Position numbers and translations under genes: made by a program | In this document: positions 50,539 through 57,478 of the stretch, in pieces | Layout of the letters: each line of letters opens with the position of its first letter | How positions within the stretch are numbered: the stretch's first letter is position 1 | Origin: Paraburkholderia heleia NBRC 101817 | GTDB lineage: Bacteria > Pseudomonadota > Gammaproteobacteria > Burkholderiales > Burkholderiaceae | Assembly (NCBI RefSeq): GCF_000739775.1 | Contig: NZ_BBJH01000040.1 | Span: 30,016-94,015, forward strand | Direction: 5' to 3' | DNA: 64,000 bases | Notes under the pieces: generated by a model | The model's database searches: none | Seen by the model: the letters and a program-made list of their open reading frames with translations, nothing else | Told to the model about the DNA's origin: nothing

Positions 50539-51279
50539 ATGAATAAGACTCCGCCTGGCCGCATCCTCGTGCTGGACGACGACCTCGATATCCGTAACAT
50601 GTTGCAGCGCTTCCTGACTGGGCAGGGTTTCGAAGTGCGCACGGTGAAGGACAGCATCCAGCTCGACGTGTTTCTCGAGCGGCACCCGTACGATCTCCTG
50701 ATTCTCGACATCATGATGCCCGGCGAAGACGGTTTGTCCGTCTGTAGGCGGTTGCGCGCGCAAGGCCAGACGGTTCCCATTCTGATGCTGACCGCACGTG
50801 GTGACCCGATCGACCGCATCGTGGGTCTCGAGATGGGTGCGGATGATTATCTGGGCAAGCCTTTTCTGCCAAGCGAACTCGCCGCGCGCGTGCGCGCAAT
50901 GCTACGGCGCCAGCAAGTCTTTGCACGGCAGATCGGGCGCGGCGGTGCAATCAGCGATCGCAAAACGGCATCGCTCTCTTTTGGGGACTATGTGTTCAAG
51001 CCGCATCTTCAGGAACTGACGTTCGCCGGCAAGATCGTGGAGGTCGGTCCCGCCGAAATGCGCCTGCTGTTTGCGCTCGCTGAAACGCCGAACCGGCCCG
51101 TCAGTCGCGAAAATCTTATAGAGCGCACCCGTGGGCGTAGTCATGACGCGAACTCACGAAGCGTCGACGTGCAGGTGCTACGTCTGCGTCAGATCATCGA
51201 GGTCGAAGTATCCACGCCGCGCTATATCCGCACTGTATGGGGCATCGGCTATATGCTCGTGGCGACGCTCGATGCGTAA
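50539..51279 (+). CDS. OmpR-type response regulator
   Basis: A 246-residue response regulator. The receiver domain has the acidic pair in LVLDDDLD, the phosphorylation Asp in LLILDIMMPGEDG and the Lys in YLGKPFLP. The winged-helix output domain (EVGPAEMRLLFALAETPNRP, SVDVQVLRLRQIIEVEVSTP) follows. The ATG at 50539 gives a normal receiver N-terminus. The sensor kinase gene follows after 55 bp. It probably regulates the upstream envelope genes. Confidence 0.93.
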   Translation: MNKTPPGRILVLDDDLDIRNMLQRFLTGQGFEVRTVKDSIQLDVFLERHPYDLLILDIMMPGEDGLSVCRRLRAQGQTVPILMLTARGDPIDRIVGLEMGADDYLGKPFLPSELAARVRAMLRRQQVFARQIGRGGAISDRKTASLSFGDYVFKPHLQELTFAGKIVEVGPAEMRLLFALAETPNRPVSRENLIERTRGRSHDANSRSVDVQVLRLRQIIEVEVSTPRYIRTVWGIGYMLVATLDA

Positions 51280-51334
51280 GCAGTGGGCGCAGGAGTACTG
51301 CGTTCGACCACGTCGCCAATATCAAGGGACTGTC

Positions 51335-52633
51335 ATGTCAGGTTGGCTCCGCTCCATTTTCGTCAGGAACGCTCTGGCGCTGATCGTGCTCGTGCTCGTC
51401 AGTCAGGCCTTCGCGTTCGGCGTATACCTGTTTTTCATTCAGAGGCCGCGCGTCGACGACGCGGCGGCACTCACGGCGGTTCAGATCCGTACGCTGACGC
51501 GGCTCCTGTCTGCTCTTCCAGAAGATGAGCGCGAAGCGCAACTCAAGGCGATCAACGGCGTCTCGCAAAGCGAGGTGCCTTCAGCCGATGAAGGATCGGA
51601 GACATCGATCAATCCTCTCGCCAGCTATTTCGCATCGCGTCTCTCCGCCGAGCTGGGCCGCGACGAGCAGGTGCGCTGGGAGCATGACGACGAGCGCCGC
51701 GTGTGGGCACGTTTGCACGTACACGACCAGTACTACTGGATCCGCGTTTCCGGTGGCCCTACGGCGAGCCGCTATCTGCCGTGGACCCTGATCTGCCTGC
51801 TGCTGGGCATCGCGACGTTTCCGGCGCTTGGGGCCTTCCTGATTCACCGGCCGGTGGAACGGCTGCTGCGGCGGCTTGTGCGGGGGGCCGATACTATTGA
51901 GCAGGGTGCGTGGCCCGAAGCCGTGCCGGTCGAAGGGCCACGCGAACTCGCGGTCGTCGCCGACTCCTTTAACCGGATGGCCGCCACGCTTCTGGACCTG
52001 GAGGTCACCCGCGCGGAAATGCTGGCCGGCATCTCGCACGACATCCGTACACCGCTCACGAAGCTGCGCATGGCGTTGTTCGCCCCGGAGGCGTTCGAGG
52101 CTCCGCTAGCGAGCGCCGAACGTTTCTTCGACCAGATCGAAGTGATTGTCCAGCAGTTCATCGACTTAGCGCGCGGCTGGTCCACGGAGCCTGCGAAGCC
52201 GGGCGATCTCAACGGGCTGATCGAACAGCTCGCCGCGGATTACGCAGGGCTCGGCTATAGTTTCACGTTATCGCTGGACGCTTTACCGCCGGTACCGTTT
52301 CGGCCTGTTGGAATGCAGAGGCTGCTGATGAACCTGATGCAGAACGCTGCGGCACACGGACGTGTTGGCCTCGCGATCGCGACCAGCGCGACGAACGACG
52401 CGGTCACGATCGACGTCAAGGACCGCGGCCCGGGGGTGCCCGACGTCATGTTGCCGCTGATCAGGCGGCCGTTCCGGCGCGGAGCGCAGAACGATCAATA
52501 CGGCGGCACCGGACTCGGCCTCGCTATCGCGGATCGTATCGCGAAGCAGCATGACGGCTCGCTCGATTTATTCCGCAACGTACCGACAGGTCTGGTGGCC
52601 AGAGTGCGGCTACCGGGTGGCCGAGGCCCGTGA
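51335..52633 (+). CDS. Sensor histidine kinase
   Basis: A 432-residue EnvZ-like kinase. TM1 (NALALIVLVLVSQAFAFGVY) and TM2 (YLPWTLICLLLGIATFPALG) enclose a periplasmic domain of about 130 residues. HAMP follows, then the H-box (AEMLAGISHDIRTPLTKLRM), N-box (NLMQNAAAHG), G1 (VKDRGPGVP) and G2 (GGTGLGLAIADRIAKQ), all intact. The ATG at 51335 is preceded by AAGGGA; an ATG at 51272 overlapping the regulator gene is the alternative. The signal is unknown. By context it senses an envelope condition, possibly calcium-related. Confidence 0.92.
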   Translation: MSGWLRSIFVRNALALIVLVLVSQAFAFGVYLFFIQRPRVDDAAALTAVQIRTLTRLLSALPEDEREAQLKAINGVSQSEVPSADEGSETSINPLASYFASRLSAELGRDEQVRWEHDDERRVWARLHVHDQYYWIRVSGGPTASRYLPWTLICLLLGIATFPALGAFLIHRPVERLLRRLVRGADTIEQGAWPEAVPVEGPRELAVVADSFNRMAATLLDLEVTRAEMLAGISHDIRTPLTKLRMALFAPEAFEAPLASAERFFDQIEVIVQQFIDLARGWSTEPAKPGDLNGLIEQLAADYAGLGYSFTLSLDALPPVPFRPVGMQRLLMNLMQNAAAHGRVGLAIATSATNDAVTIDVKDRGPGVPDVMLPLIRRPFRRGAQNDQYGGTGLGLAIADRIAKQHDGSLDLFRNVPTGLVARVRLPGGRGP

Positions 52634-52648
52634 TCCTCGGGCAACGCA

Positions 52649-52852
52649 TTATTTGACGCGGGCCTGCCGGAACGATAGTGCAACCAAAGATGCCGCGACC
52701 GTCGTAGTCGAGCGAGCAGGAGAGAGGTAAGCTTCGAGGCGGTTGATGATTTCGCTACCAGAGACGTCGCTCGCAAATCGCCCCCTTTCCTGGGTGGGCA
52801 CAAGCATGTATTTTCGACGGTAAAAGCGACGACAAGGCCCCATGTCGATCAT
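52649..52852 (-). CDS. Small hypothetical protein
   Basis: A possible 67-residue protein (MLVPTQERGRFASDVSGSEI in the middle, ending SFRQARVK). The ATG at 52852 is preceded by AAGGGA at 8 bases, and composition looks protein-like. It is on the opposite strand to the kinase gene and ends 15 bp beyond it. No family is recognised. The 192 bp from here to the H-NS gene hold only its promoter region. Confidence 0.45.
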   Translation of the reverse strand: MIDMGPCRRFYRRKYMLVPTQERGRFASDVSGSEIINRLEAYLSPARSTTTVAASLVALSFRQARVK

Positions 52853-53044
52853 AGCGAATCCCTTTCACTACTTGGGTTTGCGAGACCTGTTGATGATCGA
52901 GTGGGGATAGACAAAATGTTTCGCGATAGCCTCCCGTTGAAGCACTCAGTGCTCAGTATCACATCCGACGTTTTTGCCACCGCACTAACATCCCGGTGGC
53001 CGGGTGTGGCATAGTGCGGGCACTGTTACAACGATGGGAGAGCG

Positions 53045-53626
53045 ATGGCTACGCTAGAGAACATCCAGGCAAAGATTGTTCGGTTGCAGGCGGAAGCAGA
53101 AGCAATCGTTAAGAAGCAGTCATTAGCCGTTGTTGGCAAGATCGGCGAATTGATGGAAAAGCATGGGCTGACGTTGGCCGATCTTGAGTCACACCTCGGT
53201 GGCAGAAATCGACACCGGGACGCGGCCGCAGTAAAGGCCGCCGGCAAGGGAAATGGTGCGGCAAAGTACGTTGATCCGAAGAGCGGAGCGACGTGGACCG
53301 GTCGCGGCCGTGCGCCGGCCTGGATCGCCAATGCCAAGAACCGAAACAGATTTTTGATTGATGCCAGTGCGCAGCATCCGATGAGCGCTGCCGAAAGGGC
53401 AAGCAAACCCGGAAACTACGTTCGCGGGCCGCAGATGCCGAAATATCGCGATCCGGAAACGGGTGCAACGTGGAGCGGACGGGGCCGCGCACCGGCATGG
53501 CTGGTAGAGGCCAAGGACCGAGCTGTATTTCTGATCGAAGGCAGCGGCAAAGCGGTGCCTAAGGCGACGACCTCAAGGAAGTCCACAGCGAAGAAGACGG
53601 CTGGCAGAAAACTCGTACCCAGATAA
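53045..53626 (+). CDS. H-NS family nucleoid protein with two DNA-binding motifs
   Basis: A 193-residue H-NS-type protein: an N-terminal coiled coil (LENIQAKIVRLQAEAEAIVK) for oligomerisation, then two copies of the DNA-binding motif (KYVDPKSGATWTGRGRAPAW and KYRDPETGATWSGRGRAPAW). The Lys/Ser/Thr-rich tail stops at TAA (53624-53626). Reading on in the same frame gives 51 more codons with an AT-hook-like VKRAGRPRNS and an acidic end, up to TAG at 53780. So the gene probably carries a premature stop in its tail. H-NS on islands usually silences AT-rich foreign genes, including its own island. Confidence 0.88.
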   Translation: MATLENIQAKIVRLQAEAEAIVKKQSLAVVGKIGELMEKHGLTLADLESHLGGRNRHRDAAAVKAAGKGNGAAKYVDPKSGATWTGRGRAPAWIANAKNRNRFLIDASAQHPMSAAERASKPGNYVRGPQMPKYRDPETGATWSGRGRAPAWLVEAKDRAVFLIEGSGKAVPKATTSRKSTAKKTAGRKLVPR

Positions 53627-53940
53627 GCCACGGTCAGAAAAGGGGTGGCCGGGGCCATTCCCACGGTAAAGCGTGCTGGGAGGCCGAGGAATTCGACTGC
53701 GACGAAGACTGCGTCTACGTCGAAAAACGCGGCGGCAGAAACGGATGACGACGCTGTAGCGAGCGCAGAAGCCCCGAACTAGGCATCGGTCGGCGCTGGC
53801 CGCGTGGAACCACGGATAACTGCTTAATCATTTGGTCGTTGCGAAATTGAGACAACGCGACGAAGCCTGCGAAGGGCATCCGAGAGGTGCGGGCCGTAGT
53901 TTCACGCGGGTGTCTCGATCCATTTTGTTCCGCCATCCGC

Positions 53941-53960
53941 AGGGGGTAGATCTGGGGGTA
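53941..53960. promoter_or_regulatory. Integrase arm-type sites at the right end
   Basis: AGGGGGTA (53941-53948) and TGGGGGTA (53953-53960) repeat the left-end pair with exactly the same 12-bp spacing. They lie 60-80 bp inside attR. The stretch 53783-54181 around them has no gene. Confidence 0.65.
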
Positions 53961-54017
53961 GCCGCCCATCGTCGAATCGAGAATTCCTTATGGGGCTTGC
54001 CTCAGCGGCCGGCATGT

Positions 54018-54037
54018 GAATCCCACCCGGCCCACCA
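54018..54037 (+). other. attR core of the genomic island
   Basis: CCCACCCGGCCCACCA at 54022-54037 is identical to the tRNA 3' end at 38001-38016. The flanking GAAT against GAAC gives 19 of 20 matches. No cloverleaf surrounds it, so it is the displaced tRNA tail. Confidence 0.85.
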
Positions 54038-54075
54038 AGCCCATCAAGGGTTTGCTGAGTTTCTAACTTCCTGTT

Positions 54076-54114
54076 GTAGCCTCGGCGAAACCCTCCAGGC
54101 TACATCTAGGCTAC
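54076..54114. repeat. Second set of integrase-arm-like repeats outside attR
   Basis: AGGCTAC occurs at 54097-54103 and 54108-54114 (11-bp spacing) and inverted (GTAGCCT) at 54076-54082. The layout mirrors the TGGGGGTA sites but the sequence differs. It suggests the edge of a second element that used the same tRNA site with a different integrase. Confidence 0.45.
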
Positions 54115-54181
54115 CCGCTCGGGTGTGCGTGGCCTGGCGGTTGTGCGATCATCTTGTGTCCCATGATTGCCCGCCGCGCAG

Positions 54182-54594
54182 ATGCAACCGTCCGAATTCC
54201 TCGCCGTTCTCAAGAGTCTTCCTGCCGATGCACCGCTGACGCCGATGCATGTTGCTGCGCTGCTGGAAACGCTTAGCCCTATCCTGAAGAACCCAGCCCC
54301 GGTCGATCTGGACAGCCTGCCCGCGTCCAAACTGATTGACGAAACCATGCTGGCCGACTGGCTGGGCGAATCGGTTTCCTCGTTGCAGAAGTGGCGGGTA
54401 AGCGGAAACGGGCCGAAATTCGTCAAGAACCCAAAATCCGTTCGCTACAGGGTCGGCGACGTGCGTGACTGGATTGCCCGCAACACGGTGCAATCAACGA
54501 GCGAGGCAACGACACTGCTATCCCGCTTTGGCGATATGTGGGATGGCTTCGATGACCCAGTGGCCGCCGTCATCGTCAACAACGTGCACATGGG
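54182..54594 (+). pseudogene. AlpA-like HTH protein, truncated by an IS remnant
   Basis: About 137 residues are readable, from MQPSEFLAVLKSLPADAPLT to DDPVAAVIVNNVHMG. The recognisable part is an AlpA/excisionase-like winged HTH (ADWLGESVSSLQKWRVSGNG, FVKNPKSVRYRVGDVRDWIA). Homology ends where the IS3 transposase sequence begins at about 54,594, so the C-terminus is lost. AlpA-like genes are usual at the ends of integrated elements, where they control integrase or excision. Confidence 0.65.
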
Positions 54595-55056
54595 CTCCAG
54601 CGTGATCGCTACGCGGTGCGCGAGGATCTTGCGGCTGGCCCAGTCTGCCACCGCCGTCAGATACACAAAGCCGCGCGCAATCGGGATATAGGTCGTGTCG
54701 AGCGCCCAGGCCTGATTGGCCCGGTCGATCTTCAGGCCGCGCAGCAAGTAAGGCCAGATCTTGTGCTTCGCGTTGCGTCGGCTCGTGTTCGGCCTGCAAT
54801 ACAGCGCTTCCACACCCATGCGCTTCATGAGCGTACGCACGCGGCGACGGCCGACTTCGTGACCCTCCCGTCGCAACAGGCGCGCCAGCATCCGCGCACC
54901 GGCAAACGGGAACTCCAGATGCAGTTCGTCGATGCGGCGCATCAACCGCTGGTCGTCGTCGCTGAGCGGCCGCGCCTGGTAATACGCGCTCGATCTTGCA
55001 ATACCGACAAGCCTGACTTGCTGCGATACCGGCAACGCGTGACTACGGTCAATCAT
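54594..55056 (-). pseudogene. IS3-family transposase OrfB, N-terminal part
   Basis: Starts MIDRSHALPVSQQVRLVGIA and carries the HTH_21-type region, then the first catalytic Asp in NQAWALDTTYIPIARGF. It breaks off after AHRVAITLE at about 54,596. The second Asp and the Glu of the DDE triad are lacking. The start overlaps the orfA stop (ATGA at 55053-55056). Confidence 0.8.
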
Positions 55057-55360
55057 CGCTTTGCGCTCAGCAATCCCGCCTTGTTGAGCGCGCCGCTTAA
55101 AAAATCATTTTCCAACGTGAGCTGGCCGATCTTGGCGTGCAGCGACGTCACGTCTACCGGCGGTTCGCTCGACACCGCGCCGCCGAACCGAACACGTCGG
55201 CCGCACGCTCCTGCAACTGCCGTTTCCATTCCGTGATCTGGTTCGGATGCACGTCGAACTGCTGAGCCAGTTCGGCCAGCGTGCGCTCCCCCTTGACAGC
55301 CGCCAGGGCCACTTTCGCTTTGAACGCCGCTGAGTGCGTGCGTCGGGTTCGTTTCGTCAT
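55053..55360 (-). pseudogene. IS3-family OrfA, frameshifted
   Basis: The first 50 residues (MTKRTRRTHSAAFKAKVALA ... QFDVHPNQITEWKRQLQERA) are a normal OrfA HTH. A 5-bp tandem duplication (CCGAACCGAA on the plus strand, 55183-55192) then shifts the frame. The remaining leucine-zipper part (PPVDVTSLHAKIGQLTLEND) continues in another frame to 55053. Confidence 0.8.
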
Positions 55361-55393
55361 TTCCCCGGTTCCTTTGCCTGCATTATCGCTGGC

Positions 55394-55624
55394 TCAGGCC
55401 CCGGCCGTTCCACTTATCCCGCTGTCCGATTTTGCGCGGCCACCTCTCATCATCTGGCGGGGACCGTCGCACTGGATTTTGCCCGTCGTGTTGCAGGCTT
55501 GGCAGGACACGCTATCGCCTTCGTGTGCAACATCCTGCCCGCTTAGCTGAATCGTGGTTGGCGTAGCCTGAACAGTGCCGTTGGCTGTTGTTCTGTCGCC
55601 ACTCAAGATCAGATATCGTTTCAT
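55394..55624 (-). pseudogene. PAAR domain protein (T6SS spike tip), truncated
   Basis: About 67 residues of a PAAR-motif protein: MKRYLILSGDRTTANGTVQA, then GQDVAHEGDSVSCQACNTTG and KIQCDGPRQMMRGG, with the typical cysteine pattern. PAAR proteins cap the VgrG spike and carry effectors. Homology ends near 55,410, where the IS3 remnant begins, so the last 15-20 residues are missing. It is the last gene of the vgrG unit on the minus strand, 288 bp after the immunity candidate. Whether the truncated tip still folds is unknown. Confidence 0.7.
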
Positions 55625-55762
55625 AGTTTCGATTTACTGCTCACGAATGTAGGAATGCGAAGAACTGGAATCCCCTTCTGGTTGCGAAATGAGGAAAGGG
55701 TAAGGTCATCAGTCAGCATTGACCAGCTTCGATGTCCAACCCTGGTCAAGCCGCATCACGTT

Positions 55763-55838
55763 GGACATCTACGCCGGACAGCTGAAACCCTTGATAAATA
55801 AGGTTGTGTCCAGGGTGTCCAACGTGTCCGGGAAAATT
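55763..55838 (+). repeat. 76-bp diverged repeat, copy A
   Basis: Begins GGACATCTACGCCGGACA and ends TCCAGGGTGTCCAACGTGTC plus CGGGAAAATT. It matches 60374-60450 with a handful of substitutions. Both copies have GGACA boxes on the left and TGTCC boxes on the right. It lies between PAAR and the immunity candidate; nothing else is seen in 55625-55911. Confidence 0.8.
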
Positions 55839-55911
55839 CGGCATGCACATCCTGGTTCAGCAGTCTCGCTATTGTCCTGTCGTCGCTCAAATCTAGATCG
55901 CAAATAACGAA

Positions 55912-56502
55912 CTATTGGCCCTCCGCAATGAAGGTTCCACCTTTGAAGCGATAGAGCTGGCTAGTCCGCCCTTTTTCGGCATCGTGTTCCCAGGCTATTT
56001 TTATGCCTGTCGGTGCGTCGTTCCATGTGATAGCAAGATATGGCGATTTGGTTCCCGTTTCGGAATCAAGTGCGACGCTTTTCAGGCAGCTTTGCACAGG
56101 CAAGGAAAAACGTAGACCTGCCTTATTTCCTTCAATTTGGAGAACATACAACATCCCTTCTTCTCCAGCTCCACAATAACCCATCGGATTGTCGCTTGAC
56201 GACTGATTGACGACAAGAAGCACGTATTCCTTTCCATCAACGACGTGCGATCGATCTGCCGGAAATCCTATGCTCGAAGCGGTCGAGATGGCATGCTTAA
56301 CGCTTTCAGGAAAGCGCAGCAGAAGCTCTTTTTTGGTAGCCGCATCCACTTCAACTAGCTTCCTGCCTTTCTGCAACAGCACACGCCCACCTTCAAGATT
56401 CACGGCGTCGGGCGACGGTGTCTCGGCGATCGCTAACGAGCTTGTGCAGATCAACACCGCTGCAAGCACGCCGGTCTTAATTGCCGAAGATATGATCGAC
56501 AT
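55912..56502 (-). CDS. Exported protein, candidate T6SS immunity protein
   Basis: A 196-residue protein with a Sec signal peptide (SAIKTGVLAAVLICTSSLAI, then AETPS). The mature domain is beta-rich, with two or three Cys (MGYCGAGEEG and QSCLK) that could form a disulfide. I recognise no family. Its ATG lies inside the 3' end of the putative effector gene (26-bp overlap), so the two are made together. A periplasmic protein translated with a peptidoglycan-cleaving T6SS effector is the expected form of an immunity protein. That role is an inference from context. Confidence 0.7.
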   Translation of the reverse strand: MSIISSAIKTGVLAAVLICTSSLAIAETPSPDAVNLEGGRVLLQKGRKLVEVDAATKKELLLRFPESVKHAISTASSIGFPADRSHVVDGKEYVLLVVNQSSSDNPMGYCGAGEEGMLYVLQIEGNKAGLRFSLPVQSCLKSVALDSETGTKSPYLAITWNDAPTGIKIAWEHDAEKGRTSQLYRFKGGTFIAEGQ

Positions 56503-57478
56503 AACACATTCCTGTATAGGTCCACGGATGTTCTTTGGATTGTCCCGCCTTCATTTGCGAGTATTGACCTTTGTCGCGCTCGTGCAATTGATCAGCGGTC
56601 CGCCCCGCATTGGATGGATTGTCCATGTTCCAACCGATGTTACCCTGAGTCGGGTCACACAATACGTTCTTTCGTTCAAGTTGCTTCGTCTCGGAATTCC
56701 ATTGGTAATAGGTGCCCCCATTCCATCTGGTAAACGTCTCGCGCATGAGTTGATCATCAGTGTAGGGATGATGCCCGAATGCGTCCTTCGCTTCAGACTG
56801 CTTCTCTTGGAATAGTTTCACTCCCACTTTGATGTTCTCTTTCCAGTTCCAAATTTGCTCATAGCTCGGAGCCGGATTCGTCATTTGTGTCAGACCGTAT
56901 CCTCGATCACCCGCGACCACCGGTTCGTTGTCTGCGTTGATGAAATTCTTGAAGTGGCTTTCCTGCTCAACAACTTTATCGAAACCCAATGTGTTAGGCA
57001 TTGTCGCGATGAACGAGACAACATTCTCTTTCGCTGGATTCTTCCCTAGAACGAAAACCGTGCGACGGAATTCGGTGGCGCCTGCTGCCACTTGGACGGA
57101 CAGCTTTCCCCCGACAATCATGTCGTTTAGATTGGCTTCCCACGATTTCTCGTTGCTTGTAAAAGAACCTGATTGAGAAAACGTGCGAAGCTTCTTACCG
57201 CGTTTCGCACTCTCTCTCAAGCTACTCACCTGTGCATCCCAAACGATCGTCCACTTCCACTGATAAGGTGGAGGCACATCAGTTTTGATTTCAAACACTA
57301 CAGATGGGAACTTCGGCGATTCATCGATATAGAATTTGTCGCCCGTTGCCGGGCGAACCCATTCGCCCGTGTCGTTCTGAATAACGGCCTTCACTAGCGA
57401 CTTCTGATTGATGTTTGTCGCCGAAGCATGCTTAACATGTCGCACACGGACTTTACGCTTCGTCGGTTGTGTCGTCAT
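56477..57478 (-). CDS. Putative T6SS effector, lytic transglycosylase-like
   Basis: A 333-residue protein encoded directly behind vgrG (26-bp overlap). Residues 1-150 are a beta-rich domain with WKWTIVWD and DMIVGGKLSVQV, which may be the VgrG-docking part. Residues 165-230 look like a lysozyme-fold core: Q172-E173-S174 in VVEQESHFKNFINA matches the QES motif whose Glu is catalytic in soluble lytic transglycosylases. DRGYGLTQMTNP corresponds to the GLMQ motif, and NIKVGVKLFQEKQ to the conserved helix after it. There is no signal peptide, as expected for a T6SS cargo. It would cut glycan strands in the target periplasm. Confidence 0.72.
   Translation of the reverse strand: MTTQPTKRKVRVRHVKHASATNINQKSLVKAVIQNDTGEWVRPATGDKFYIDESPKFPSVVFEIKTDVPPPYQWKWTIVWDAQVSSLRESAKRGKKLRTFSQSGSFTSNEKSWEANLNDMIVGGKLSVQVAAGATEFRRTVFVLGKNPAKENVVSFIATMPNTLGFDKVVEQESHFKNFINADNEPVVAGDRGYGLTQMTNPAPSYEQIWNWKENIKVGVKLFQEKQSEAKDAFGHHPYTDDQLMRETFTRWNGGTYYQWNSETKQLERKNVLCDPTQGNIGWNMDNPSNAGRTADQLHERDKGQYSQMKAGQSKEHPWTYTGMCYVDHIFGN

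Larger units (their letters stand above)
38001..54037. mobile_element. 16-kb genomic island integrated in the tRNA gene
   Basis: The island is delimited by the 16-bp core repeat, with an integrase next to attL and matching arm-type sites inside both ends (38141-38160 and 53941-53960, same 12-bp spacing). The cargo differs from the flanking core genes: lower GC at third positions by eye, a relaxase relic, several regulators, transport and envelope genes, and an H-NS gene. No intact conjugation genes are present, so the island could be mobilised only in trans. The integrase is intact, so excision may still be possible. Confidence 0.85.
54594..55410 (-). mobile_element. IS3-family element, partial
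   Basis: The remnant holds orfA with a frameshift and the N-terminal half of orfB, both on the minus strand. The orfB end is cut at about 54,594, where sequence changes to the HTH gene. The other end lies around 55,400-55,415, where PAAR homology stops; terminal inverted repeats cannot be defined. The IS can no longer move by itself. Confidence 0.75.

Noticed and set aside
53641..53782. A separate small gene after the H-NS gene
   Set aside because: It has no start codon with a ribosome binding site and is exactly in frame with the H-NS gene, so it is better explained as its original tail.
54018..54037. Second functional tRNA at attR
   Set aside because: Only the T-stem 3' strand and acceptor 3' strand are present; no anticodon or D arm precedes them.
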